9,630 nt of DNA, from contig CAZBKO010000090.1 of assembly GCA_964492545.1 (NCBI GenBank), positions 1 to 9,630 on the forward strand, in the 5' to 3' direction. The notes beneath the pieces are model-generated. The model did not search any database, was not told the DNA's origin, and saw nothing but the letters and a program-made list of their open reading frames with translations. Positions 1-7,046 of the stretch are shown one piece after another. Position 1 is the first letter of the stretch. The number at the start of each line of letters is the position of its first letter. Both the position numbers and the translations under genes were made by a program. The stretch comes from RGIG1934 sp964492545. GTDB lineage: Bacteria; Bacillota; Clostridia; Lachnospirales; Lachnospiraceae.

Positions 1-462
1 GGTATGTTCTACAAGAGACGTGACTACAGCAAGGTTGTTAACGGAAAAAACCCAATCGTAGCACATGAATTCCTCGGTGCTTCTGTGGAAGGCAAGGACG
101 TATTCATCATTGATGACATGATTTCATCTGGTGAAAGTATGTTAGATGTTGCTGCTGAATTAAAGAGAAGAAAAGCAAGAAGAGTATTTGTTGCTGCAAC
201 ATTTGGTTTATTTACAAATGGTCTTGATAAGTTTGATGAAGCCTACAAAAATGGCACAATTGACAGAGTTCTTACAACAAACTTAACATACCAGACTCCT
301 GAGCTTCTTCAGAAGGAATATTACATTAATTGTGATATGAGCAAGTATATTGCTCTTATGATTGATACACTCAACCATGATGCATCAATCAGTGAACTTC
401 TTAATCCTGTTAACAGAATTCAGAGATGTCTTGAAAAATATAAGAACGGCGAAGAGATTTAG
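1..462 (+). CDS. prs: Ribose-phosphate pyrophosphokinase (PRPP synthetase), 3' part only
   Basis: PRPP synthetase makes 5-phosphoribosyl-1-pyrophosphate from ribose 5-phosphate and ATP in the cytoplasm, feeding purine, pyrimidine, His, Trp and NAD synthesis. The reading frame is open from the first base, so the gene begins outside the window and the Met at base 4 is internal. About 153 C-terminal residues are visible. The PRPP-binding loop reads VFIIDDMISSGESML (roughly residues 33-47 of the visible part), with the two consecutive Asp and the SSG turn typical of type I phosphoribosyltransferase folds. It is followed by the VFVAATFGLFTNG strand-turn and a long C-terminal helix region. The IDDMISSGES loop differs from the MVDDMIDTGGT form of E. 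coli and Bacillus Prs and, from memory, matches the longer Clostridia-type enzyme. The stop is TAG. A strong hairpin follows 42 nt later. Identification is firm; the N-terminal half cannot be judged. Confidence 0.93.
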   Translation, partial: GMFYKRRDYSKVVNGKNPIVAHEFLGASVEGKDVFIIDDMISSGESMLDVAAELKRRKARRVFVAATFGLFTNGLDKFDEAYKNGTIDRVLTTNLTYQTPELLQKEYYINCDMSKYIALMIDTLNHDASISELLNPVNRIQRCLEKYKNGEEI

Positions 463-504
463 TCATATACTAGAACAAAGTGACATTTTCCTTACGAATC
501 AATC

Positions 505-541
505 AAGAAGGAGCCATATCAATCCGATATGGCTCCTTCTT
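505..541. terminator. Bidirectional intrinsic terminator between convergent prs and the lipoprotein gene
   Basis: A perfect 16-bp inverted repeat (arms 505-520 and 526-541, loop AATCC) lies between two convergent genes, 42 nt after the prs stop and 11 nt after the lipoprotein stop. On the + strand the stem ends in CTTCTT followed by ATATAT. On the minus strand it ends in CTTCTT followed by GATTGATT. The U-tracts are therefore interrupted on both sides, but the A-rich 5' arm and T-rich 3' arm make it symmetric and suited to stop transcription from either direction. Confidence 0.82.
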
Positions 542-552
542 ATATATAGCAC

Positions 553-966
553 TTATTTTATTTTGAGCTTGAAAGCATCACCATCTGCTTTATCGTAGAC
601 TACCACATCTACTGTGTTGTCCGGATTGATATACACAGATGATCCTTCGTGTATATGTGCCGCATGCAGATTCTCTGTAGGCTCTTTATTATCGCTGTCA
701 CTAATAAGAGACTGTTTTTCAGTATAATCCGTAAAATTCTTGGTTACATCTTCCTCCTTAACCGTCATACGTCCCAGACCATCGTATACATACAAATTAT
801 CCTTGTACATTATACATATTTCCTGTGCCTCTCCCTCAGGATATCCTGTTGGTACCTGTACTGTCTCTCTCTTGTCAATTTCACTGACATTCTCGTTCTT
901 TCCGCACGCACATACATTACATGCCATGGCTATGCACAACGTTACAACTAAAACATATTTTCTCAT
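553..966 (-). CDS. Small putative lipoprotein, function unknown
   Basis: The 137-aa product starts MRKYVLVVTLCIAMACNVCA, a short basic n-region and hydrophobic core, followed by a plausible lipobox V18-C19-A20-C21 and then Gly and a polar linker (KNENVSE). This predicts lipidation at Cys21 and anchoring on the outer face of the membrane. The signal segment is unusually rich in Cys (residues 11, 16, 19, 21), so the exact modified Cys is inferred; Cys at -2 is not the consensus. The mature part of about 116 residues is acidic and contains short beta-rich stretches (ICIMYKDNLYVYDGLGRM and VYINPDNTVDVVVYDK). I do not recognise a family. The start is supported by GGAGGG at 977-982, 10 nt upstream of ATG. 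It lies 51 nt downstream of the GH25 gene and is the last gene before the terminator, so it is probably co-transcribed with the envelope genes. Confidence 0.75.
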   Translation of the reverse strand: MRKYVLVVTLCIAMACNVCACGKNENVSEIDKRETVQVPTGYPEGEAQEICIMYKDNLYVYDGLGRMTVKEEDVTKNFTDYTEKQSLISDSDNKEPTENLHAAHIHEGSSVYINPDNTVDVVVYDKADGDAFKLKIK

Positions 967-1017
967 TAGACCTAAACCCTCCGTAAATTATTTTTATATA
1001 TGATAAGCAATGACAAT

Positions 1018-2028
1018 TTATTCAAAGCTTATATTCATATCTACATTTCCAGAAATTCCATCGACATCGCCACTATCTGAATACTGCCACATACTAATCT
1101 TGTATGGGAAATACAGTTTTGAATCATAATAAGCATACCACTTATCATATTTTTCAAGACGTGCCATATCAAGTGCTGTAACAAACCATTTAATATTTGC
1201 ATATACCATTGGTTTGTATCCCAGTTCTTCTATTTTATCACAGAATGCAATAGTTATGTCTGTTCTGTCCTCAACCGACAGCTCCTCCGTCCTTGATGTA
1301 TCTCCACTTATTTCCTCGGTATCGAATACAACCGGATAATCAATATCATATTTCTTGATTATCTTAGCTACATATTCTGCTTCCTCAACTGCTTCCTTCT
1401 CATTGATTGCCTGTGAGAAGAAATATACACCAATTTTGACGCCTGCCGCATTGGCATTCTTCATGTTAGTTTTGGCATTTTCATCCTCAACGATAAGTCC
1501 TGAGCCATAGCCTCTATATCCAACTCTGATAATTGCATAGTCAATTCCATCCGCCTTGACCTTTTTCCAATCGATATCTCCCTGATACTTTGATACATCA
1601 ATTCCCTTTTTCGAAATAACCTTTCCTGACTCAGAGTAGGTGATGAAATTATTTTCATCCAAACCAAAATTCTCTTTCACCAGTTCATTCTGCTTAAGCG
1701 ATGTGTTTATATCAGCAAAGCGATATTGTCCGTCATAGTAAACAATATTTTCTTTAAACGTATTTCTAAGCATCGCCAGTGTTCCTTCGCCATCCTCGCC
1801 AAAATAAGCTTTGATTGAATCCTTGCTCACCATCTCTCCGCTGTCGTTATCTGTCGCTTCTGCTGCTTGGGTTTCCTCAGTTACAGGTGCATTTACCTCC
1901 TGTGACTTCTCATCATCCTTAGTCATATTCTTTACGCTTATATACATGCCCACATTGCACAGCATGACCGCCACAAGAACGATTGCAATAATTGCTGTAA
2001 GTATTTTCTGTCTCATTTTATCCCGCAT
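1018..2028 (-). CDS. Membrane-anchored GH25 family (lysozyme/muramidase-like) protein
   Basis: GH25 enzymes hydrolyse the MurNAc-GlcNAc beta-1,4 bond of peptidoglycan. The 336-aa product has an N-terminal membrane anchor (residues 9-31), a Thr/Glu/Ala/Asp-rich linker (about 38-70), a short region of unknown role (70-138), and a GH25 domain from about 140 to the end. The domain opens with KGIDVSKYQGDIDW (Asp144). The DxE catalytic motif is in VVFDTEE (Asp236, Glu238). It closes with MWQYSDSGDVDGISGNVDMN (Trp314, Asp330), the usual end of the fold. All expected acidic residues are present, so it should be active outside the membrane. It begins 15 nt after the PBP stop, suggesting coupled expression of a wall synthase and a wall hydrolase. 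Start choice is uncertain: AAAGG directly touches the ATG at 2028, whereas AAAGGA sits 11 nt before a second in-frame ATG at 2016, which would give 332 aa. Confidence 0.92.
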   Translation of the reverse strand: MRDKMRQKILTAIIAIVLVAVMLCNVGMYISVKNMTKDDEKSQEVNAPVTEETQAAEATDNDSGEMVSKDSIKAYFGEDGEGTLAMLRNTFKENIVYYDGQYRFADINTSLKQNELVKENFGLDENNFITYSESGKVISKKGIDVSKYQGDIDWKKVKADGIDYAIIRVGYRGYGSGLIVEDENAKTNMKNANAAGVKIGVYFFSQAINEKEAVEEAEYVAKIIKKYDIDYPVVFDTEEISGDTSRTEELSVEDRTDITIAFCDKIEELGYKPMVYANIKWFVTALDMARLEKYDKWYAYYDSKLYFPYKISMWQYSDSGDVDGISGNVDMNISFE

Positions 2029-2043
2029 CCTTTCTTCTTGCTG

Positions 2044-4302
2044 TTAATTGTCTCCCCAGTATTCTGAGTAAATCTCTCCCCCACCTGGTGCTGTCTGCTC
2101 CTGGGTTGTTGTTTCTGCCGCAGTTGTTGTCTCCTTGGGAGGACTTATAGTTTCACTGTTACCTGTTGTTTCTTTGGATGTTGTTTCCTTGGTTGTTGTT
2201 TCACTTGTAGCTGTGTCTGTGGTGATTGTTTCCTTTTTAGTGGTTTGCTCTATCGATTCAGTTGTTGAAGTCTGTGCACTTTCTGATGTGCCTTCAGAAG
2301 AGCTTTGGCTTTCTTTTGATGACTGCGTCTCATTCTCAGTAGTTGATTCGCCATCTCCTGCTTCTGATTCCTGTTTTGGAAAATCCTTAATTTCCAGACC
2401 CTCATGAATATATGTCATGAACTTTGACCATATTGTTCCTGAACAAATCGTTCCATAACCATCATTTATTTCCTGTGGAGTATCGTAGCCGCACCACACT
2501 GATGTTGTATAATACTTACTGTATCCCACAAACCACACATCTTTATTTTCGTTTGTCGTTCCTGTCTTAGCGGCACAGATAGCATTTGATATATTAAATT
2601 TGCTTCCTGTTCCACGTATTAGAACGCCCTTAAGAATGTCGGTCATTGCTCTGGCAGCATTCTTGTCATATATCTGCTTCTCCCCAGAGGTGTTTGAAAT
2701 AATAACATTCTTATCGGAATCCTTAATTCTTTTAATGCATGTGGATGTTCTAAATACTCCGTCATTTTCAAGTCCGGAGTAGGCAGATGCCATTTCTACC
2801 GTTGACACTCCATATGTCATTCCTCCTATGGAAGCCGCCGGAATATAATCCTCCTTAACAATTCGCGTGAAATTCATGTTATGTAAATATTCAAGACCTA
2901 CTTGCGGTGTTAACTCTTCAAATAATTTCCACGCTATTGTATTTTTGGATTTCTCCACAGCATACCGAAGTGTGATGGCTCCCTCGAATATATTTGGTGA
3001 ATTGACCGGGCCGCCTTCTATCTTATCATCTGTGACCACTGTATCTGCTGTATATCCGCGTTCAAGCATCGGTGTATACACAAGTATAGGCTTAATAGAG
3101 CTTCCCGGCTGTCTGTGGCTCTGGAACGCTCTGTTGATGGTGTAGCCTGAGCTTGATTCGGTACGTCCACCAACAATCGCAACAACCTTGCCTGTTTCAT
3201 TGTCCACGCAGGTAGCCGCCCCCTGAAATTCATATACACCATCCTTAGTCTTTCCTGTATAATATGCAAGCGTTTCATCCACCAGCGACTGCAGATATTT
3301 CTGCTTATCCATATCTATAGAAGTATAAATGCGATAGCCACCTGTATACAGCTTTCCAGACCATTCGTCATATGCCTCATAATATCTGTCATAATACTCT
3401 TCCTGCTGTGTCTTTGAATCAAAGGAATACTCAAATACAAATCCGCTTTTTTCCATAAGTGCCAGTGTCGCACAATGTCTCACGTATGTCTCAACGTAAT
3501 TATTCGTGGTATGTTTCAATGGTTTTAACACTATCTTTTCACTGACCGCCTGCTTATACAGCTGCATGTCTATATCTCCCTGATCATACATCTGCTTAAG
3601 AATTCTATCTCTTCGCTCAACTGTGTCCGAAAGATTGACATAAGGATCATATCTGCTTGGATTATTAGGGATTGAGCACAGAAATACCATCTGTGACAGT
3701 GAGAGCTTCTCCACACTCTTGCTGAAGTACCCCTTTGCCGCAGCCTGAATTCCATAATATCCATTTGCAAAATAAATGTTATTTATGTAGAATTCTAATA
3801 TTGTATCCTTGTCATATGTTTTCTCCAGCTCCCTGGCTATGAGCATCTCTTTTATTTTACGTTCATAGGAAACCTCATGTGTCAGAAAAATATTTCTGGC
3901 CAGCTGCTGAGTTATTGTACTGGCACCCTGGGTTATTTCCCCTTTGTGCTTCACAAGCTCCCATGTTGCCCTCATTATTGCCATATAGTCAATTCCCGAG
4001 TGCTCATAAAAGTTTCTGTCCTCAGAGGTAATAAGTGCGCGCTTGACCATATATGGAATCTTATCAAATTCCATATAATACTTATCCTTCTCGCCAATTA
4101 AATTAGTAATTGCCTTTCCATTTGTATCATAAATAATGCTGGTCTGTTCACCTTTGAAGGCTTCTATCCCTCCATCTCTGACCATTTTCTGAGCTTCCTC
4201 CTGATATCCCGACACAATTATGCCAAAATATACAACTGCTCCCAAAACCGCCAGCAATACTATTAAAATGATTATGAGCAATATTTTTTTAAATTTTTTC
4301 AT
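2044..4302 (-). CDS. Class A penicillin-binding protein (PBP1A-like, GT51 plus transpeptidase)
   Basis: This bifunctional enzyme polymerises lipid II into glycan strands and cross-links the peptides on the outer membrane face. The 752-aa chain has a signal anchor (residues 7-30) and a GT51 domain (about 70-245). GT51 motifs are EDRNFYEHSG (catalytic Glu94), GASTITQQLARN (126-137), RKIKE (second acidic residue Glu152) and the EFYINNIYFANGYYGIQAAA segment. The transpeptidase domain (about 360-635) has SxxK in RQPGSSIKPI (nucleophile Ser401, Lys404), SxN at Ser452-Lys453-Asn454, and KTGT at 579-582. Residues 643-737 form a Ser/Thr/Glu-rich, low-complexity tail, and the protein ends APGGGEIYSEYWGDN. 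The start is supported by AGAGGT at 4312-4317, 9 nt before ATG. It lies 64 nt after asnS and 15 nt before the GH25 gene. All catalytic motifs are intact. Confidence 0.96.
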   Translation of the reverse strand: MKKFKKILLIIILIVLLAVLGAVVYFGIIVSGYQEEAQKMVRDGGIEAFKGEQTSIIYDTNGKAITNLIGEKDKYYMEFDKIPYMVKRALITSEDRNFYEHSGIDYMAIMRATWELVKHKGEITQGASTITQQLARNIFLTHEVSYERKIKEMLIARELEKTYDKDTILEFYINNIYFANGYYGIQAAAKGYFSKSVEKLSLSQMVFLCSIPNNPSRYDPYVNLSDTVERRDRILKQMYDQGDIDMQLYKQAVSEKIVLKPLKHTTNNYVETYVRHCATLALMEKSGFVFEYSFDSKTQQEEYYDRYYEAYDEWSGKLYTGGYRIYTSIDMDKQKYLQSLVDETLAYYTGKTKDGVYEFQGAATCVDNETGKVVAIVGGRTESSSGYTINRAFQSHRQPGSSIKPILVYTPMLERGYTADTVVTDDKIEGGPVNSPNIFEGAITLRYAVEKSKNTIAWKLFEELTPQVGLEYLHNMNFTRIVKEDYIPAASIGGMTYGVSTVEMASAYSGLENDGVFRTSTCIKRIKDSDKNVIISNTSGEKQIYDKNAARAMTDILKGVLIRGTGSKFNISNAICAAKTGTTNENKDVWFVGYSKYYTTSVWCGYDTPQEINDGYGTICSGTIWSKFMTYIHEGLEIKDFPKQESEAGDGESTTENETQSSKESQSSSEGTSESAQTSTTESIEQTTKKETITTDTATSETTTKETTSKETTGNSETISPPKETTTAAETTTQEQTAPGGGEIYSEYWGDN
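2098..2247 (-). repeat. Low-complexity Thr/Lys/Glu repeat tract in the PBP tail
   Basis: Codons for residues about 686-735 of the PBP encode imperfect repeats of the ETT / KETT / SKETT type (for example SETTTKETTSKETTG and PPKETTTAAETTTQE). On the + strand they appear as recurring GTTGTTTCCTTGG-like units. The tract is probably an extracellular disordered linker and is prone to length change by slippage or unequal recombination; it is in frame here. Confidence 0.7.
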
Positions 4303-4327
4303 AAATCAATTACCTCTGTATGCAGTA

Positions 4328-4359
4328 ATGGCAACCTAATCTTCAGATCAGATTGCCAT
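4328..4359 (-). other. Stem-loop between asnS and the PBP gene
   Basis: Within the 64-nt gap (4303-4366) between the asnS stop and the PBP start is an inverted repeat with 7-bp outer arms ATGGCAA (4328-4334) and TTGCCAT (4353-4359) and an 18-nt interior containing the complementary AGAT/ATCT segments. Read on the minus strand there is no U-run after the stem (it continues TACTGCATAC), so it is not a good intrinsic terminator. It may act as a weak terminator, a processing site, or a 3'-end stabiliser for asnS mRNA. The role is inferred. Confidence 0.45.
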
Positions 4360-4366
4360 ATATACA

Positions 4367-5758
4367 CTATAAATCGCAGTTATTAACTGTTCTTGGGAAT
4401 GGAATAACATCTCTGATGTTAGACATTCCTGTAAGATACATAACACATCTCTCGAATCCCAGTCCGAATCCTGCATGTCTTGCAGTACCATATTTTCTAA
4501 GGTCAAGATAGAAGTCATAGTCTGATTCGTTAAGTCCTAACTCGTTCATTCTCTCAAGAAGCTTACCATAGTCATCTTCTCTCTGGCTTCCTCCGATAAT
4601 CTCACCGATACCCGGTACAAGACAATCCATAGCTGCAACAGTCTTATTATCCTCATTCATCTTCATGTAGAATGCCTTTATTTCCTTTGGATAATCTGTT
4701 ACAAATACAGGACGCTTGAAGATTTCTTCTGTAAGATATCTCTCGTGCTCTGTCTGAAGATCTGTTCCCCAGCTTACCTTATATTCAAACTTGTCATTGT
4801 GCTTCTCTAATATATCGATTGCTTCTGTATATGTTACATGACCAAAATCAGAATTAACAACTCCCTTAAGTCTGTCAATAAGACCCTTGTCCACAAAGCT
4901 GTTAAAGAATGCCATTTCCTCCGGTGAATTCTCAAGTACGTAGTTGATAACATACTTAAGCATTGACTCTGCTAACATCATATCATCCTTAAGATCTGCA
5001 AATGCTATCTCTGGCTCAATCATCCAGAACTCAGCTGCATGTCTTGTTGTGTTGGAATTCTCTGCTCTAAAAGTAGGTCCAAATGTATAAATGTTCTTGA
5101 ATGCCATTGCATATGTCTCGCCATTTAACTGTCCTGATACTGTAAGGTTAGTCTCCTTATTGAAGAAATCCTTGCTGTAATCAACCTTGCCATCATCTGT
5201 CTTAGGAAGATCATTCATATCAAGTGTTGTTACTCTAAACATCTCGCCGGCACCCTCGCAGTCGCTTCCTGTGATAAGTGGTGTATGTACATACACGAAA
5301 TCTCTCTCCTGGAAGAACTTGTGAATTGCATATGCGATAAGCGAACGAACTCTGAACACTGCCTGGAATGTGTTAGTTCTAGGTCTTAAATGTGTTATAG
5401 TTCTAAGATATTCAAGGCTGTGTCTCTTCTTCTGTAATGGATAATCCGGTGAAGATGCTCCCTCGACATAAACCTCTGTAGCCTGAATTTCAAATGGCTG
5501 TTTTGCCTGTGGTGTCTCCACAAGCATACCCTTTACTATAATTGCTGCACCAACATTTAATTTAGAAATTGCTGCAAAATTCTCAAGTGCGTCACTGTAC
5601 ACTATCTGAAGTGGTTCAAAAAATGTTCCATCGTTCATAACAATAAAACCAAATGTCTTGGAATCACGGATACTTCTAATCCATCCTCCAACCTCTACTT
5701 CTGTACCAATATATTTTTCTTTATCACGGTACAGGCTTCTAACTGATACTAATTCCAT
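4367..5758 (-). CDS. asnS: Asparaginyl-tRNA synthetase
   Basis: This class IIb aminoacyl-tRNA synthetase charges tRNA-Asn with asparagine in the cytoplasm. The 463-aa length matches the bacterial family (E. coli AsnS is 466 aa). The N-terminal OB-fold anticodon-binding domain occupies about residues 17-100 ([20 protein letters not shown]). The catalytic domain follows: [16 protein letters not shown] (159-174), class II motif 2 around [21 protein letters not shown] (Arg231, Glu233, with the SNTTRH loop typical of AsnRS rather than AspRS), [10 protein letters not shown] (385-394), and motif 3 [15 protein letters not shown] with the ATP-binding Arg437. The start is well supported by GAGGAG (5768-5773), 9 nt upstream. 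A sigma-A promoter is immediately upstream. The 5' leader is about 28 nt, too short for a T-box, so the T-box control common for Firmicutes synthetases is not seen here. Confidence 0.97.
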   Translation of the reverse strand: MELVSVRSLYRDKEKYIGTEVEVGGWIRSIRDSKTFGFIVMNDGTFFEPLQIVYSDALENFAAISKLNVGAAIIVKGMLVETPQAKQPFEIQATEVYVEGASSPDYPLQKKRHSLEYLRTITHLRPRTNTFQAVFRVRSLIAYAIHKFFQERDFVYVHTPLITGSDCEGAGEMFRVTTLDMNDLPKTDDGKVDYSKDFFNKETNLTVSGQLNGETYAMAFKNIYTFGPTFRAENSNTTRHAAEFWMIEPEIAFADLKDDMMLAESMLKYVINYVLENSPEEMAFFNSFVDKGLIDRLKGVVNSDFGHVTYTEAIDILEKHNDKFEYKVSWGTDLQTEHERYLTEEIFKRPVFVTDYPKEIKAFYMKMNEDNKTVAAMDCLVPGIGEIIGGSQREDDYGKLLERMNELGLNESDYDFYLDLRKYGTARHAGFGLGFERCVMYLTGMSNIRDVIPFPRTVNNCDL

Positions 5759-5792
5759 TTTAAATTTCTCCTCTTTTTATACATATGAATAA

Positions 5793-5821
5793 ATTATAGA
5801 CTCGGCTTTTTATTTTGTCTA
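5793..5821 (-). promoter_or_regulatory. Sigma-A promoter of asnS
   Basis: Read on the minus strand: -35 TAGACA (5816-5821, 5 of 6 to TTGACA), a 17-bp spacer (5799-5815), and a perfect -10 TATAAT (5793-5798). The predicted transcript start is near 5786, giving a leader of about 28 nt before the asnS ATG. The -35 lies only about 6 bp past the M29 stop codon, so asnS and the genes after it can be expressed independently of the two genes upstream. Confidence 0.8.
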
Positions 5822-5826
5822 GTCTT

Positions 5827-6942
5827 TTACTTAAGATTTTCAGGATTGAGACATTCAAGTTCATCAATTACAAATCTTCCATCTTTTCTAATCAGCACAT
5901 CATCAAAGTATATCTCACCGCCACCATACTCAGGTGTCTGTATCTGAACAAGATCCCAGTGCACTGCTGAATCATTTCCATTTGGTGCATCCTCATAGCA
6001 GCATCCCGGTGTAAAATGAATTGAGCCCATTATCTTCTCATCAAATAAAATATCTTTCATTGGCTTTGTAACAAATGGATTTACTCCGATGGCAAACTCT
6101 CCCACGTATCTTGCACCTTCATCTGTATCAAATATTTCATTTATTTTCTGAGTATTATTTGATGTTGCCTTAACTATCTTACCATTTTCAAATGTAAGCT
6201 GAACATTTTCAAAGGTGAATCCATGATAATTGCTTGGTGTGTTGTATGTTATAACACCATTTACAGAATCCTTAACAGGTGCCGAGTACACCTCACCATC
6301 AGGAATGTTGAACTCTCCCGCACACGGAATTGCTCCAACACCTTTTATTGAAAATGAAATATCTGTGTCCTTTGCAACCATTCTAACCTTATCTGTTTTC
6401 TTCATAAGCTCCACAAGTGGCTCCATTGCTTTTGCCATCTTTGAGTAATCAAGATTACATACATCAAAATAGAAATCTTCAAAGGCTTCAAGGCTTGTGC
6501 CCATAAGCTGTGCCATTGCATTATTAGGGTATCCTGCTATGACCCATTTTGTCTTGTTAACGCGTATATCGCTGTGAACCGGCTTAGAATAAAGGCGTGA
6601 ATACATATCAAGCATATTACTGTCTACGTCAGCTATTTCATTCATATTGTCGCTTCCGCCAATTCCAATATAGCAATCCATTTTGCTCATCTCCAGACTG
6701 TCAACCTCTGCCATAAGCTTTAGCTGCTCTTCATTGCAGTTAAGCAACAGCTCTCTTTGCAGGCTCATATCCTTATAATGTATAAATGGCATTCCACCTG
6801 CTAAATATACTTCCTTCACAATCTGTCTTCCAAGATCTTTTGTGCTTGCTCCTGTGAGCTGAATATACACCTTCTCGCCCTTCTGTACTCTGACAGAATA
6901 ATTCACAAGATTGTGTGCTAATGTTTTTAATCTATTATCCAT
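5827..6942 (-). CDS. M29-family metallo-aminopeptidase
   Basis: M29 enzymes (AmpS, AmpT, thermophilic aminopeptidase type) are cytoplasmic dinuclear-metal aminopeptidases removing N-terminal residues from peptides. Numbered from the upstream ATG at 6954, visible landmarks are the N-terminal domain with VQKGEKVYIQ (23-32), the family segment GTSLEAFEDFYFDVC (152-166), and the C-terminal metal-binding domain: IPDGEVYSAP (Glu221), GEFAIGVNP (Glu286), SIHFTPG (His313) and AVHWDLV (His332, Asp334). These match the Glu/Glu/His/His/Asp ligand set known for the family, so it looks active. No signal peptide is seen. Start: GGAG at 6949-6952 is 6 nt before the ATG at 6942 (371 aa), an ideal spacing. 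The in-frame ATG at 6954 has no good ribosome site and lies inside the upstream repeat. The substrate cannot be told. It ends just before the asnS promoter. Confidence 0.9.
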   Translation of the reverse strand: MDNRLKTLAHNLVNYSVRVQKGEKVYIQLTGASTKDLGRQIVKEVYLAGGMPFIHYKDMSLQRELLLNCNEEQLKLMAEVDSLEMSKMDCYIGIGGSDNMNEIADVDSNMLDMYSRLYSKPVHSDIRVNKTKWVIAGYPNNAMAQLMGTSLEAFEDFYFDVCNLDYSKMAKAMEPLVELMKKTDKVRMVAKDTDISFSIKGVGAIPCAGEFNIPDGEVYSAPVKDSVNGVITYNTPSNYHGFTFENVQLTFENGKIVKATSNNTQKINEIFDTDEGARYVGEFAIGVNPFVTKPMKDILFDEKIMGSIHFTPGCCYEDAPNGNDSAVHWDLVQIQTPEYGGGEIYFDDVLIRKDGRFVIDELECLNPENLK

Positions 6943-6948
6943 AATAAT

Positions 6949-7013
6949 CTCCATTCCGAAGCATTTTTTGCGACAGGCGAAGTAAAATTCGCGCAGACGA
7001 TTTCGCTTCTGCC
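6949..7013 (-). repeat. Dispersed repeat copy A: structured leader carrying the M29 Shine-Dalgarno
   Basis: Bases 6949-7002 align with 9578-9630 at 48 of 51 positions, with one 3-nt and one 2-nt gap. The unit may extend to 7013, but copy B is cut by the window edge there. On the minus strand it contains three short hairpins in order: GCAGA/TCTGC (6993-7012), GCGAA-N6-TTCGC (6977-6992), and CTTC-GGAAT-GGAG (6949-6961), whose 3' arm GGAG is the Shine-Dalgarno of the M29 gene. It fills most of the 104-nt gap between the 841-aa gene and the M29 start. No clear promoter is seen in that gap. Confidence 0.72.
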
Positions 7014-7046
7014 ATAAATACTATTTGTGATGCTCCTGCACATTTC

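Noticed and set aside
362..598. Open + strand frame overlapping the prs end and running through the terminator
   Set aside because: It overlaps the well-supported prs frame, crosses the hairpin and then lies antisense to the lipoprotein gene. No coding signature was seen.
649..1003. Two + strand frames opposite the lipoprotein gene
   Set aside because: Both are antisense to a gene with a good signal peptide and ribosome site, and their products look like random hydrophobic sequence.
967..1017. Possible promoter before the lipoprotein (TTGTCA with AATAAT, 18-bp spacer, minus strand)
   Set aside because: The implied transcript start would fall inside the Shine-Dalgarno at 977-982, leaving no usable leader. 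AT-richness alone explains the matches.
2135..2407. Open + strand frame opposite the PBP tail, rich in Val and Ser
   Set aside because: It is the antisense image of the Thr/Glu repeat tract. The composition is low-complexity and there is no ribosome site or plausible product.
5759..5826. T-box riboswitch upstream of asnS
   Set aside because: The gap is only 68 nt and is filled by a promoter and ribosome site. There is no specifier loop, T-box sequence or antiterminator.
6949..7013. Intrinsic terminator after the 841-aa gene formed by the GCG-rich repeat
   Set aside because: The stems are only about 5 bp, and the A-run present on the minus strand is not a U-tract. The position against the next start codon fits a leader better.
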